From Lysinibacillus odysseyi 34hs-1 = NBRC 100172 (lineage in GTDB: Bacteria; Bacillota; Bacilli; Bacillales_A; Planococcaceae), in NCBI RefSeq assembly GCF_001591965.1, contig NZ_BCVX01000008.1:1-64000 (forward strand): 64,000 bases of DNA. Reading direction: 5' to 3'. Below the pieces are notes generated by a model. That model did no database searches. It saw only the letters and a program-made list of their open reading frames with translations, and had not been told where the DNA came from. This document shows, one piece after another, positions 19,869 to 28,791 of this stretch. A program made the translations under genes and the position numbers. Position 1 is the stretch's first letter, and the number at the start of each line of letters is the position of its first letter.

Positions 19869-21005
19869 TTAACTAAATAGCTGCTTGCTAATAACAAGGC
19901 GCTGAATTTCAGATGTACCTTCATAAATTTCAGTTACTTTGGCATCCCGGAAATAGCGCTCGACCGGGTAATCCTCCGTATAGCCGTACCCTCCAAAAAT
20001 CTGGACGGCCTCGATCGCTACGTCAACAGCTGTTTTCGAAGCAAACAGCTTTGCCATCGATGCCTCTTTCCCGCATGGAAGACCTTGCGTCCGCAGGTTT
20101 GCCGCGCGGTATACAAGCAGTCTTGCTGCCTCTACGGCTGTTCCCATATCTGCCAGTTTGAATGCCACCCCTTGGTTTGCCACAATCGGCTTGCCAAATT
20201 GTATACGTTCTTTTGCATAGTTTGTCGCTGCTTCCAATGCTGCTTCCGCAATCCCAAGTGCCTGGGCTGCAATACCAATGCGGCCGACATCGAGATTACT
20301 CATTGCAATCTTGAAGCCTTCCCCTTCCGCACCTAGCAGATTCTCGGCCGGAACGACCATATTTTCAAATGTTAGCTGTACTGTGCGGGAACCGTGAAGT
20401 CCCATTTTGTGTTCATCTTTTCCGATGATCAGCCCTGGTGTTCCCTTTTCAACGATGAATGCTGAAATGCCACGAGACCCGAGTTCCGGGTTTGTGGAAG
20501 CAAATACAATGTACACATCCGCCTCGCCCCCGTTTGTAATAAACACCTTCGCACCGTTGAGTATATAGTTGTTCCCATCCTTTACAGCACGCGATTTCAG
20601 TGATCCCGCGTCGCTTCCCGCAGACGGCTCCGTCAAACAGAAGGCTCCTAGATATTCACCGCCTGCCAATTTTGGCACATACTTATTTTTTTGCGCGTCG
20701 TTACCGAAGTAAAGGATAGGGTTCGTTCCTACTGATGTATGTACAGATAGAATGACTCCTACGACTGCGCTAACTTTTGAAAGCTCGTTAATTGCAATAA
20801 TATAGGAAGTAAAGTCCATCTCTGACCCGCCTAGGCTTTCAGGAGCTGTTGTTCCCATCAGGCCGAGTTCGCCCATTTTCTTTAAAATCTCCCGGGGAAA
20901 TTCCCCTCTTTCCATTCTTTCAACGAATGGCTCGATTTCTGTTTTGGCAAAATCCCGTACCATTTGCTGCATCATCTCTTGCTCTTGTGTAAAGCGTAGT
21001 TCCAT
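19869..21005 (-). CDS. Acyl-CoA dehydrogenase (MmgC-like)
   Basis: A 378-residue paralogue of the downstream dehydrogenase, with LGAFCLTEPSAGSDAGSL, QIFGGYGYTEDYPVER and the catalytic Glu362 in YEGTSEIQR. The start ATG follows GGAGG and lies 12 nt after hbd ends. The order thiolase, hydroxyacyl-CoA dehydrogenase, acyl-CoA dehydrogenase is that of mmgABC in B. subtilis, although here no methylcitrate genes follow. It should feed electrons to electron-transfer flavoprotein, which is not encoded in this window; FadF (25336-27687) is a candidate downstream electron acceptor. Confidence 0.93.
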   Translation of the reverse strand: MELRFTQEQEMMQQMVRDFAKTEIEPFVERMERGEFPREILKKMGELGLMGTTAPESLGGSEMDFTSYIIAINELSKVSAVVGVILSVHTSVGTNPILYFGNDAQKNKYVPKLAGGEYLGAFCLTEPSAGSDAGSLKSRAVKDGNNYILNGAKVFITNGGEADVYIVFASTNPELGSRGISAFIVEKGTPGLIIGKDEHKMGLHGSRTVQLTFENMVVPAENLLGAEGEGFKIAMSNLDVGRIGIAAQALGIAEAALEAATNYAKERIQFGKPIVANQGVAFKLADMGTAVEAARLLVYRAANLRTQGLPCGKEASMAKLFASKTAVDVAIEAVQIFGGYGYTEDYPVERYFRDAKVTEIYEGTSEIQRLVISKQLFS

Positions 21006-21017
21006 AAAGGCGGCCTC

Positions 21018-21869
21018 CTATTCGTAAATGTAGAAGCCACGTCCGGATTTTTTCCCTAACCAGCCTGCTGCCACATATTTGCGTAATAATGGACATGGAC
21101 GGTATTTCGAATCTCCAAGTCCTTCATGAAGAATTTCCATGATTGAAAGGCATGTATCAAGACCGATAAAATCAGCTAATGTTAACGGACCCATTGGATG
21201 ATTCATCCCCATCTTCATAACGTCATCGATTGCTTCCTTCGACGCTACCCCTTCGTATAATGCATAGATTGCTTCATTAATCATCGGAAGTAAAATACGG
21301 TTGGATACGAAGCCCGGGAAGTCGTTCACCTCAACTGGTGTCTTATCAAGCTTGCGCGTCATTTCCTCTACCTTTTGATATACTTCATCGGCAGTGGCCA
21401 GCCCGCGGATAATTTCCACCAGCTTCATAACCGGTACTGGATTCATAAAGTGCATGCCGATAACTTGTTCAGGACGTTCCGTTACTGCCGCAATTTCCGT
21501 AATCGGAAGACTGGACGTGTTTGTCGCTAAAATTGCATGCTTTGGGGCAATCGCATCAAGCTGCTTAAAAATTGATTGCTTGATTTCCATATTTTCAACT
21601 GCTGCTTCGATTACAATGTCTACATCTGCAGCATCCCGCAGATCAAGTGACATTGTAATGCGCCCTAGAATTGCCTGCTTTTCTTCTTCCGTCTTACGCC
21701 CTTTTTCTACATCGCGAGATAAGTTTTTTGTCATAACGCCAAGTCCGCGTTCAAAAAATTCCTGTTTAATATCATTCAGCTTCACATCGAATCCAGCTTG
21801 TGCACATACTTGAGCAATGCCAGACCCCATCTGACCTGCACCAATTACCATTACTTTTTGAATTGTCAT
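21018..21869 (-). CDS. 3-hydroxybutyryl-CoA dehydrogenase
   Basis: A 283-residue NAD-dependent dehydrogenase that oxidises 3-hydroxyacyl-CoA. The N-terminal Rossmann fold has [10 protein letters not shown], and His140 in [15 protein letters not shown] is the catalytic base with its conserved surroundings. It is a single-function short-chain enzyme (Hbd/MmgB length), not a fused enoyl-CoA hydratase; no hydratase gene lies in this operon. Its ATG overlaps the thiolase stop by 4 nt, so the two are translationally coupled. Confidence 0.95.
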   Translation of the reverse strand: MTIQKVMVIGAGQMGSGIAQVCAQAGFDVKLNDIKQEFFERGLGVMTKNLSRDVEKGRKTEEEKQAILGRITMSLDLRDAADVDIVIEAAVENMEIKQSIFKQLDAIAPKHAILATNTSSLPITEIAAVTERPEQVIGMHFMNPVPVMKLVEIIRGLATADEVYQKVEEMTRKLDKTPVEVNDFPGFVSNRILLPMINEAIYALYEGVASKEAIDDVMKMGMNHPMGPLTLADFIGLDTCLSIMEILHEGLGDSKYRPCPLLRKYVAAGWLGKKSGRGFYIYE

Positions 21870-23065
21870 TGTCCATCCCCCTGTTTTGCTACTTCAATCA
21901 TGATTGCATCCCCTTGACCACCGCCGGAGCAGATTGCCGCAATGCCAATCCCACCGCCGCGGCGCTTCAGTTCATAGGCAAGTGTCAATACAATACGGGC
22001 ACCGCTTGCACCAATCGGATGACCGAGCGCCACAGCTCCGCCATTTACATTTACCTTGCTTTCATCAAGTCCGGCAATCTGATTGCTGACAAGTGCAACA
22101 GCCGCAAAAGCCTCATTGATTTCAATCAAATCGACTTCCTCAATCGACTTTCCTGTTTTCTCTAACAGTTCCTTAATAACAAGCCCTGGTGTCTGCGGGA
22201 AATTCTTCGGCTCCACTGCAACTTCCGTATGCGCCAAAATAGTCGCAAGCGGAGTGCGTCCTTCCTTTTTTGCCCGTTCTTCATTCATCAGAACGACAGC
22301 ACATGCACCGTCATTAACACCTGGAGCATTTCCTGCGGTAATCGTGCCTTCCTTGCCAAAAGCAGGACGAAGGTTTGCAAGCGTTTCCACTTTTGTGTCC
22401 GCTCGAACCGCTTCATCTGAATCGACAACGATTGGATCACCTTTTCGTTGAGGAATTTCCACTGAAACGATTTCCTCGGCAAATTTTTCTGCCGCCTGCA
22501 CTGCCAAACGATGGCTGCGTTCTGCCCAAGCATCCTGCTGTTCACGTGAAATGTGAAACTCATCTGCTGTCGCATTTCCGTAAGTACCCATATGCACATG
22601 CTTCGGGTCAAACGAGCAAGAAAGTCCGTCATACACCATGCCGTCCACAATGCTTGCGTCTCCCATTCGCAAACCAAAGCGGCCTTTTGGCAAATAGTAC
22701 GGTGCATTAGACATGGATTCCATTCCTCCGGCAACAATGACCTCTTCGTCCCCTAATCGAATCAGTTGATCACCGAGCGTTATACTACGCATACCTGATG
22801 CACATACTTTATTAATTGTTTCTGTTTTTACATTCCATGGGATACCTGCCTTGTTCGCTGCCTGTCTGGAAGGAATCTGTCCCTGTCCTGCCTGCAGAAC
22901 AGTCCCAAAAATAACTTCCTGTACCTCTTCAGGCCGAACACCTGACTTTTCCAATGCTCCCTTAATCGCATGCCCGCCCAAATCGCTTGCTTGCAGACTT
23001 GATAAGGCGCCACCAAACTTACCGAAAGGTGTACGGGCACCTTCTAAAATAACTGTTCTATTCAA
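21866..23065 (-). CDS. Acetyl-CoA acetyltransferase (thiolase)
   Basis: A 399-residue thiolase that joins or cleaves acetoacetyl-CoA or 3-ketoacyl-CoA. The active-site Cys88 in INKVCASGM, the GHP motif in [13 protein letters not shown] and the C-terminal second cysteine in CSGGGQGDA are all intact. It is the first gene of the operon thl-hbd-acd-acd-tetR-icmF. A palindromic operator and an AT-rich promoter lie upstream. Thiolases of this type can run in either direction; the gene company of two acyl-CoA dehydrogenases points to degradation. Confidence 0.95.
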   Translation of the reverse strand: MNRTVILEGARTPFGKFGGALSSLQASDLGGHAIKGALEKSGVRPEEVQEVIFGTVLQAGQGQIPSRQAANKAGIPWNVKTETINKVCASGMRSITLGDQLIRLGDEEVIVAGGMESMSNAPYYLPKGRFGLRMGDASIVDGMVYDGLSCSFDPKHVHMGTYGNATADEFHISREQQDAWAERSHRLAVQAAEKFAEEIVSVEIPQRKGDPIVVDSDEAVRADTKVETLANLRPAFGKEGTITAGNAPGVNDGACAVVLMNEERAKKEGRTPLATILAHTEVAVEPKNFPQTPGLVIKELLEKTGKSIEEVDLIEINEAFAAVALVSNQIAGLDESKVNVNGGAVALGHPIGASGARIVLTLAYELKRRGGGIGIAAICSGGGQGDAIMIEVAKQGDGQ

Positions 23066-23112
23066 TCAACAACACCCCTTTGTTTCGATTGATCTTCTCA
23101 AAGTTTTTACCG

Positions 23113-23130
23113 ACTGAACGCTCGCTCAGT
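23113..23130. promoter_or_regulatory. TetR-type operator upstream of the thl operon
   Basis: An 18-bp palindrome, ACTGA-N8-TCAGT with matching internal CG steps (core TGAACGCTCGCTCA), lies 48 nt upstream of the thiolase start. It resembles the site at the fadF promoter and the FadR consensus of B. subtilis. A weak minus-strand promoter (TAACAA, 17 nt, TAAAAT) would place it over the transcription start. Binding by the TetR protein of this operon is inference. The rest of 23066-23293 is AT-rich. Confidence 0.7.
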
Positions 23131-23293
23131 ATTATTTTAAAAAAATAACAAAATCATTGTTATATAAAAAATATACTAAATTGTTAGAAGATTTTCAATT
23201 GATTTATGTATTTTTTAAATTTCATAATATAAGATGATTAAAACTTGGATATTTTTGCTATATTGATTGTATGACAACTTTAGGGGGATGGAA

Positions 23294-24883
23294 ATGAAAC
23301 GCAGCGTTTCAATTTTAATTTGCTGCTTCTTTTTATGCAGCTTTACTATACCAGCCAGCGCAAAAGCGGAAATTGGCTTTAATGAGCAATGGCAGCGTAC
23401 ATTTGACTACAGCTTATATACAGCGTTGCCCACCTCGACTGGGGATATATTAGCAATCAGTTTTACTGCCGATGAAGAGCAGCTGTTATTTGATTTTTAT
23501 AAACTAAACAAAAAAAATGGGAAAATCATTAGAAAAATTTTGCTGAAAAGCGGCAATATCTTTCCCTTTAAGGCCGAGGATGGGCAAGCTTACCTTCTGT
23601 TTTACGAAGCAGATACGAAAAACCTAATATTATATGATGAGAACTTAACGGTTGTTTGGTCTCTTGAACAAAAATCGTTCCCTTCCTATTTGGAGGAAAT
23701 TGCATATTGGGAAGTTAAAGGTGACCAGCTTCTTTTTTATAATAACCAGAGCCTAGAGCCGGTTTTAGGCTTTACGAAAAACGGCGAAATGCTTACCTTT
23801 CCTCCTGTAAAGCATGCAAGACCATTACTTACACCATGTGGCGGAGAAGGATTTTGTCCAGAAACTGCCACAGTCGATGTCCACATTCAGGATAGCAAAC
23901 GCGGGATTGATAAAACCGTGACATTGACGCCAAACTTTCCAGTAAATCATATTGTTAATTTTGTGTCTGTATTTGTATATGACTGGGAACGTTATCTTGA
24001 TCCTGCATCTTATGAGAAAATTGATTTTACGAAACCGGATCGCTATATGATGTATATTAACTCTGTCCACCAAACAGATGAATCACAGATGACCCACCGG
24101 TTTATTGAATTTAATGCTGACGGGAAAATCATAAAAGAAATCGAGTTCGCCCCAAATGAACTGGAGTATGACTTTTTCTCCACGGGTGATCGTTTTGCCT
24201 TCATCCACAATCAGCAGTATATGCTTTTGAATCTGGATACAATGGAGATGAATAGCACACAGCTTGATAGTACGGCAGCCTACTCATCAAGCTATGAATA
24301 TCCTTCTTACCTAATGACGGACACATCATTTTATTTATTTCAAGAAGGATATGGTCTAGGACAGAAATTCTCCCGTACTGAGAAAAAGCAGGATTTGCTG
24401 ACGGTCTTAAAAAACTATGTCATCCTGCACAGTCTTGATCCAGCGATTCCTTCACTTGCCTACTCCCCTTTAACAGGAGAACAGGCAGGAGAGTTGAAAC
24501 AAGCAAGTCACTTTTTGGATGTCCAGGAAACAGGCAGTATTTTAGCCCATACTCCAAACTTTGAGAAATATTCCTATACGCTCACGATGATTCAGCCTGC
24601 TCCAGTAAGGACCTATGCCAAAAACAAATCATGGACTATTTCTTTCAGTCAGGCAGTGGACCCGCGTTCCATCAATGACCATACCGTATATGTATTAAAT
24701 GCAGCCGGGGAGCAGGTGGATGGGATAACATTTACCGTCGATCAGAAAAAGATTACAGTTCATGCACCGGCAAAAGGTTATGTAACGGGAGAACTTTATA
24801 CGCTTGTTATGACAAACAATATTAAAGCTGCTAATGGACGTTCTATGATAAGCGGCCAGACAAAAAAGTTTAAAATCAGATAA
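23294..24883 (+). CDS. Secreted protein with C-terminal SbsA/Big-type Ig-like domain
   Basis: A 529-residue exported protein of unknown function. A signal peptide (about 1-23, cleavage after ASA) has no lipobox cysteine at the cleavage point. The middle (about 30-430) is rich in alternating beta strands and repeats of the type seen in propeller-like proteins, which is inference. The last 80 residues (SWTISFSQAVDPRSINDHTVYVLN onwards, shown here only by its first residues) look like the bacterial Ig-like domain found in SbsA and other Gram-positive surface proteins. The ATG at 23294 is 6 nt from AGGGGG; the ATG two codons earlier is too close to it. Single gene with its own terminator. Confidence 0.75.
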   Translation: MKRSVSILICCFFLCSFTIPASAKAEIGFNEQWQRTFDYSLYTALPTSTGDILAISFTADEEQLLFDFYKLNKKNGKIIRKILLKSGNIFPFKAEDGQAYLLFYEADTKNLILYDENLTVVWSLEQKSFPSYLEEIAYWEVKGDQLLFYNNQSLEPVLGFTKNGEMLTFPPVKHARPLLTPCGGEGFCPETATVDVHIQDSKRGIDKTVTLTPNFPVNHIVNFVSVFVYDWERYLDPASYEKIDFTKPDRYMMYINSVHQTDESQMTHRFIEFNADGKIIKEIEFAPNELEYDFFSTGDRFAFIHNQQYMLLNLDTMEMNSTQLDSTAAYSSSYEYPSYLMTDTSFYLFQEGYGLGQKFSRTEKKQDLLTVLKNYVILHSLDPAIPSLAYSPLTGEQAGELKQASHFLDVQETGSILAHTPNFEKYSYTLTMIQPAPVRTYAKNKSWTISFSQAVDPRSINDHTVYVLNAAGEQVDGITFTVDQKKITVHAPAKGYVTGELYTLVMTNNIKAANGRSMISGQTKKFKIR

Positions 24884-24916
24884 AAGTAAGCTGGGACAAA
24901 ACGCTAGCTGCATAAT

Positions 24917-24955
24917 AAAAGGCAATCATGATTTTTTACATCACGATTGCCTTTT
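24917..24955 (+). terminator. Intrinsic terminator of the secreted-protein gene
   Basis: The perfect 11-bp arms AAAAGGCAATC (24917-24927) and GATTGCCTTTT (24945-24955) surround a 17-nt loop. It lies 34 nt past the stop of the upstream gene, directly after a GCTGGGACAAAAC motif. Confidence 0.85.
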
Positions 24956-24970
24956 GTTCTCTTTGAAGAT

Positions 24971-25110
24971 GGTATCCTCCGTTCCAACCGACGCTTTTCG
25001 CGGGCACGGCTCCAGCTAATTTTTTCGCATGGGCACAAAAAAATAGATCTTCCGCTCATCGTGCTATTCCCGCAGAAGTCGCAGCCTCCACTACGAACAA
25101 CTTCCATCTA
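24971..25110. repeat. Intergenic repeat-like GC-rich element
   Basis: This GC-rich non-coding block begins CCTCCGTTCCAACCGACGC, continues CGCGGGCACGGCTCC, and ends CCCGCAGAAGTCGCAGCCTCC. From memory it resembles a family of intergenic repeats common in Bacillales (reverse strand: GGAGGCTGCGACT, then CGTGCCCGCG, then AAGCGTCGG). CGCGGGCACG and CGTGCTATTCCCGC can pair, which suggests a structured RNA or mobile repeat. I could not check the family. The rest of 24884-25335 holds two terminators and no gene. Confidence 0.5.
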
Positions 25111-25265
25111 TCTCTACTGAAAGTTTACTAATAACCAATAGAGCGTCCTTTATTAAAACTTCAGTCTCCTACTACTAAACTTCAAACGAAAGAAGAGCCT
25201 TATGTGAAAGTATTTTAACGTGACTCCCATAATTCGACTTCTGAATGTAGAAGTGAATTAACAAG

Positions 25266-25298
25266 AAAGGGTGAGTTGTCTCTGACAACTCACCCTTT
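25266..25298 (-). terminator. Terminator hairpin after fadF
   Basis: A perfect 15-bp stem, AAAGGGTGAGTTGTC with GACAACTCACCCTTT, has a 3-nt loop. It lies 37 nt past the fadF stop; the following minus-strand bases are partly T-rich (CTTGTTAATT). A second short inverted repeat, GGGACATAGTATGTTCC (25310-25326), lies between it and the gene. Confidence 0.75.
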
Positions 25299-25335
25299 GA
25301 CAAGAGGTGGGACATAGTATGTTCCAGTCTCTTTT

Positions 25336-27687
25336 TTATGCTTTTGGTTCGTCTGTTGAAGAAATTTCGGTTACTTCTACATCAGCTTGGATCAGCTCGG
25401 TTGATTCAATTCCTTCAGTTGTGGCCACTGCCTCTTCTGCAGCTTGCACTTCCTCAGGAGAAGACGAAGGTGGTGCCGCTTGTGCTGTTTCAACTGTCGT
25501 TTCTTCCACTACTGGGATTGGTGCAGTATCCTCTTGCGTTTCTTCTGCAGCTTCCTCCGCAGGCTCTTCATCAACAGGTGCCCCACTGCCGAACACAGCG
25601 CGCTCTAACAACTCAGCAATATCATACGTACCGATTTTATCTTCTACCTCTTTTGCCTTCGTACCGTCTTGGAGCATCGTTAAGCAATACGGACAACCCG
25701 ATGAAATGACAGATGCCTCTGTTTTTAATGCTTGCTCTGTACGGGCTACGTTAATACGGTTTCCGACATGCTCTTCCATCCACATCAGACCTCCGCCGGC
25801 TCCACAGCACATTGCATCCTGGCGGTTTCGCTCCATCTCGACAAGGTTTACACCTGGAATGCCTTTTAGGATTTCACGCGGTGGATCGTATACATCATTG
25901 TAACGGCCAAGGTAGCATGAATCATGGAACACGATTGTTTCATCGACACGGTGGTTCATCGTTAGGCGCCCTTGCTGGATTAAATCGTAGAGCAGCTCTG
26001 TATGGTGATACACTTCTCCATGCCAGCCGAAATCGCCATATTCATTTTTGAAAATGTTATAAGCATGTGGATCGATTGTCACGATTTTCGTTACTTCATT
26101 TTTCTCGAATTCATCAATATTAGCTGTCGCCAACTCTTGGAACAAGAATTCATTTCCTAAACGGCGAGGTGTATCGCCGGAATTTTTCTCTTTGTTACCT
26201 AAAATCGCAAATTTAACACCTGCTTCGTTCAATAGACGAGCAAACGAAAGCGCAATTTTTTGCGAGCGGTTATCAAATGATCCCATCGAACCAACCCAGA
26301 ATAAGTACTCAAAACCTTCCCCGGATTTCTTCGCTTCTTTCACCGTTGGAATATTGATAGATGGGTCAAGATCACGCCAGTTTTCCTTCTCTTTACGGTT
26401 AAGTCCCCATGGATTTCCTTGACGCTCAATGTTTGTCATTGCGCGCTGTGCATCCGGGTTTACTTTCCCTTCTGTCATTGTTAAATAGCGGCGCAGGTCG
26501 ATGATTTTATCTACGTGCTCATTCATAACAGGACATTGATCTTCACAGTTTCGGCAAGTTGTACATGCCCAGATTTCTTCTTCTGTGATAACATCGCCGA
26601 TTAAAGATGGGCTGTAAATATCCTCAATCACTGCCCCTTCAGCACCAGCAGCCATCGCCAGCTGGTTCCCCTTCGTATTGTTAAAGAATTGGAACGGCAC
26701 CCAAGGCTTTTGCTTTGTGACAACAGCACCAGTAAATGTGAGGTGGTCGCGCATTTTCACAAGCAAATCCATTGGTGAAAGCATTTTCCCCGTACCTGTT
26801 GCAGGACACATATTTGTACAGCGGCCACACTCTACGCATGCATACAGATCAAGCAGCTGCTTTTGCGTAAAGTCCTGGATTTTGCCTACTCCAAGTGCCG
26901 GCATATCATCTTCATCCTCTGCCTCTTCAAGCGCTGCAAAGTCAACCGGCTTTAATGTGCCGCGGCGATCCAGACGGTTTACCCCGACATTGACGATACT
27001 TGTAATCAAGTGGAAATGCTTTCCTTGCGGGATATAGACAAGGAATGTTAATAACAGCAGTAAATGTACCCACCACATAATATAGAAAATGGCAGCAGCT
27101 GCTACTGGAGGCAGGAAGCCGAAAACAGCGGCAATGCTGGAAGCAACCGGCTCATAGCCATTGAAGCTATGCCCATGCCAGATTAAGCCCATCCCATTGC
27201 CAATCAACGTAGATATCATTAATCCGCCGATAAAGATCAGAACGAGACCGTTTTTCCAACCGCGCTTTAATCGTGCAAGCTTTTCTACATAGCGGCGGTA
27301 GAATGCACCGATAACCGCTACTAAAATAACAACAGCCACAATCTCCTGGAAGAAAGTAAAGAAGCCGTACGCCCCACCAAGCGGCAGATGTGATCCTGGT
27401 GCCAGCCCCTTCCAAATTAAATCAATTGCACCGAACTGGACCATTAAGAAACCATAGAAGAAGAAGACGTGGATCAACCCCATCTTTTTATCTTTTAATA
27501 GTTTCGACTGTCCAAATACCTTTTCTACTAAATCACTGACACGTTCCCCTATCCTCGCATCAAAGTCTTCTTTTCTCCCTAACTGAATAAATTGATAGCG
27601 CGTTTTTAATAGATATGCAAACAAACCTAATGCATATAAAATAACGGCGATCGTGGCTACCCAGTTAACAATTAATAGTGTATCCAC
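25336..27687 (-). CDS. fadF: Membrane iron-sulfur heterodisulfide reductase-like protein FadF
   Basis: A 783-residue protein. N-terminal membrane helices (about 1-240) resemble a nitrate-reductase-gamma-like cytochrome b segment. Two 4Fe-4S motifs (CVECGRCTNMCP, CTTCRNCEDQCP) and two CCG domains of the heterodisulfide reductase B type (CCGAGGG; SGCPYC) follow. B. subtilis FadF (YwjF), near acdA and rpoE, is the homologue; the family is thought to pass electrons from beta-oxidation flavoproteins to menaquinone. About 80 C-terminal residues, rich in Ala, Glu, Thr and Ser, form an added low-complexity tail. The start is the GTG at 27687, 6 nt from GGGGGAG; the longer frame to 27759 lacks a site. 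Its promoter carries the TetR-type operator. Confidence 0.93.
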   Translation of the reverse strand: MDTLLIVNWVATIAVILYALGLFAYLLKTRYQFIQLGRKEDFDARIGERVSDLVEKVFGQSKLLKDKKMGLIHVFFFYGFLMVQFGAIDLIWKGLAPGSHLPLGGAYGFFTFFQEIVAVVILVAVIGAFYRRYVEKLARLKRGWKNGLVLIFIGGLMISTLIGNGMGLIWHGHSFNGYEPVASSIAAVFGFLPPVAAAAIFYIMWWVHLLLLLTFLVYIPQGKHFHLITSIVNVGVNRLDRRGTLKPVDFAALEEAEDEDDMPALGVGKIQDFTQKQLLDLYACVECGRCTNMCPATGTGKMLSPMDLLVKMRDHLTFTGAVVTKQKPWVPFQFFNNTKGNQLAMAAGAEGAVIEDIYSPSLIGDVITEEEIWACTTCRNCEDQCPVMNEHVDKIIDLRRYLTMTEGKVNPDAQRAMTNIERQGNPWGLNRKEKENWRDLDPSINIPTVKEAKKSGEGFEYLFWVGSMGSFDNRSQKIALSFARLLNEAGVKFAILGNKEKNSGDTPRRLGNEFLFQELATANIDEFEKNEVTKIVTIDPHAYNIFKNEYGDFGWHGEVYHHTELLYDLIQQGRLTMNHRVDETIVFHDSCYLGRYNDVYDPPREILKGIPGVNLVEMERNRQDAMCCGAGGGLMWMEEHVGNRINVARTEQALKTEASVISSGCPYCLTMLQDGTKAKEVEDKIGTYDIAELLERAVFGSGAPVDEEPAEEAAEETQEDTAPIPVVEETTVETAQAAPPSSSPEEVQAAEEAVATTEGIESTELIQADVEVTEISSTDEPKA

Positions 27688-27802
27688 TCCATGCTCCCCC
27701 TTTTTGTAAGCAAGACATTTCAGCAGCTCCCCATCTTTCTCTGCCGCAAGTCTGATCACCTACAACGTAAAATTATATTTCCATATTAAAACTGTTAGTC
27801 TT

Positions 27803-27831
27803 ATTGTAATAATGAATGAGCATTCAGTCAA
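27803..27831 (-). promoter_or_regulatory. fadF promoter with embedded TetR operator
   Basis: On the minus strand TTGACT (27826-27831), exactly 17 nt, and TACAAT (27803-27808) make a good sigma-A promoter. The spacer contains the perfect palindrome TGAATGCTCATTCA (27813-27826), matching the core of the B. subtilis FadR box. A bound repressor would block polymerase directly. The remaining gap up to 28227 is AT-rich and shows nothing else I can name. Confidence 0.8.
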
Positions 27832-28227
27832 CAGTTTTCCTATTAAACGTCAGAAAATTTCGCATAAATTTACGATAAAATTTCTTGTATTTAGAGAAAT
27901 TAGGCGTTTTTTCGAGAATACCTTTTCATTTAAAATTTTACAAGCATATTTTTCCGGAAAATAGCTGCTCCACAAACGCTCCTTCCGTCTTTCTTTACGA
28001 CTACGTATGATAGCGCAAGGATACTTACCATGTAAAAACTTTCTTATAATTTTTTTCTTTGTTAAGAGATTTCTATAAGGTGGTTCGTTGTAATAAGCGA
28101 AAAAGCTTTTTCATTTTGGCTATGTTAAACTTTGTTGTTGATTGAAAAAGAAGTGTTTATGTTTGTACGGCCCATCAAAATCACAATATTCTTTAACGTT
28201 GTCTCACTATCAATAAGGAGATCAGGT

Positions 28228-28791
28228 ATGAAATGTAATGAACACAATTTTATAGGCTGTCTAAAAAAGGGAAATGAAGAGGCGCTGGATTTTATCATCG
28301 CACGCTACGGAGGGCTTGTTCATGCGATTAGTTATCGTATTCTATCATCTTTTGGCCAGTATGCTGTGGACGAATGCGTAAACGATGTTTTTTTAAGTAT
28401 TTGGCAAAATGCCGTCCAGTTTTCAGGCGAGGCTGAGGATTTCAAAAAATGGGCTGGCACAATTGCCAAGTTTAAGGCTATCGATAGATACCGTAGTCTG
28501 GAAAAAAAGAAGACACGGGAGCAGGCAGATGAACAGCTTGAAGAACAGCCTGCAACATTAGACATTCAGACTCTTCTGCTTGAAAAGGAACAGAAGAATG
28601 CTCTGCTGCTGGCGGTAAGTGAGCTGCCTGAAACCGATCGGGATATTTTTATGATGAAATACTTCCTTGAACTGTCGAGCCAGGAGATCGCCGATAGACT
28701 AGGCATGACAATTACAGCAATCGACAACCGGCTTTACCGGGGGCGGAAGAAGCTTGCGCAAAATCAACAGTTGAAGGAGCGACTTGTATGA
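28228..28791 (+). CDS. ECF-type RNA polymerase sigma factor
   Basis: A 187-residue sigma-70 family protein with only regions 2 and 4: the N-terminal region 2 (about 10-80, YRILSSFGQYAVDECVNDVFLSIW) and the C-terminal region 4 helix-turn-helix (LSSQEIADRLGMTITAIDNRLYRG). The ATG at 28228 follows AAGGAG by 7 nt; an open frame reaches 32 codons upstream without a site. The stop overlaps the next start by 4 nt (ATGA), coupling it to its likely anti-sigma factor. ECF promoters are often autoregulated, but I could not identify that promoter here. The signal is unknown. Confidence 0.9.
   Translation: MKCNEHNFIGCLKKGNEEALDFIIARYGGLVHAISYRILSSFGQYAVDECVNDVFLSIWQNAVQFSGEAEDFKKWAGTIAKFKAIDRYRSLEKKKTREQADEQLEEQPATLDIQTLLLEKEQKNALLLAVSELPETDRDIFMMKYFLELSSQEIADRLGMTITAIDNRLYRGRKKLAQNQQLKERLV

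Noticed and set aside
25307-25903. Plus-strand frame of 198 codons, Ser/Val-rich
   Set aside because: Antisense of the fadF tail and CCG domain; the low-complexity composition is a shadow of GAA/GCA/ACT codons.
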